A DNA stretch of 6,621 nucleotides from Odoribacteraceae bacterium (GTDB lineage Bacteria > Bacteroidota > Bacteroidia > Bacteroidales > Marinifilaceae), in assembly GCA_031259905.1 (NCBI GenBank), contig JAIRKS010000047.1, forward strand, positions 1 to 6,621. Reading direction: 5' to 3'. Position numbers and translations under genes: made by a program. The notes beneath the pieces were generated by a model, which saw nothing but the letters and a program-made list of their open reading frames with translations, did not search any database and had not been told where the DNA came from. Position 1 is the first letter of the stretch. The number at the start of each line of letters is the position of its first letter. Below, piece after piece: positions 6,572 to 6,621 of the stretch.

Positions 6572-6621
6572 ATGAACGATCACCATCATAAAACAACTAA
6601 CATGGAGCAGGTTGACGCTTT
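6572..6621 (+). CDS. Start of a divergently transcribed gene, function unknown (only 16 codons visible)
   Basis: A plus-strand frame opens at ATG 6572 and stays open to the right edge, encoding MNDHHHKTTNMEQVDA. An in-frame TAA at 6548-6550 rules out a start further upstream. The ATG is preceded by an A-rich leader (for example ACTACAAATG), the pattern favoured at Bacteroidota starts, which lack Shine-Dalgarno sequences. A candidate promoter lies 50-85 bp upstream. A second in-frame ATG at 6602 is a possible alternative start. Too little is visible to assign a family; the His-rich start alone means nothing specific. That this is a real gene is an inference from the leader context and orientation, not from homology. 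Confidence 0.5.
   Translation, partial: MNDHHHKTTNMEQVDA

Overview
The window looks like part of a Bacteroidota genome, most likely order Bacteroidales. All four recognisable genes lie on the minus strand in the order ECF sigma factor, FecR-type anti-sigma factor, SusC/RagA-type TonB-dependent transporter, SusD/RagB-type surface lipoprotein. This arrangement, and the SusC/SusD pair itself, is characteristic of that phylum. The genes are GC-rich, with codons ending mostly in G or C. That is high for the phylum and would fit an Alistipes/Rikenellaceae-like or another high-GC member, but the sequence alone does not fix the genus. No Shine-Dalgarno sequence is visible before any start, as is normal for Bacteroidota.

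Reading along the minus strand (right to left): an AT-rich intergenic region (6357-6571) carries candidate divergent promoters and a 15-bp dyad between them. The sigma factor is at 6356-5772. A 97-98 bp spacer with an 8-bp hairpin follows, then fecR (5673-4516), a 15-bp gap, susC (4500-1162), a 10-bp gap, and susD starting with GTG at 1151 and running off the left edge without its C-terminus. A plus-strand reading frame begins at 6572 and runs off the right edge; it is probably a divergently transcribed gene, but only 16 codons are visible.

The genes read as one cell-surface signalling and uptake unit. SusC and SusD would form the outer-membrane pair that binds and imports a ligand using TonB energy. 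SusC carries an extra N-terminal STN domain, the hallmark of transporters that report ligand occupancy to an anti-sigma factor. FecR spans the inner membrane and would pass that signal to the sigma factor, which would then transcribe the operon. The C-terminal domain of FecR and the STN domain of SusC resemble each other in sequence without gaps over about 20 residues, which supports the two proteins working together. No glycosidase, peptidase or other substrate-processing enzyme is in the window, so the ligand cannot be named. The window holds no CRISPR array, rRNA, tRNA, insertion sequence or long repeat that I can see. This is a well-known type of locus rather than a new system; the less ordinary parts are the regulatory sequences at the right end and the sigma-fecR spacer.
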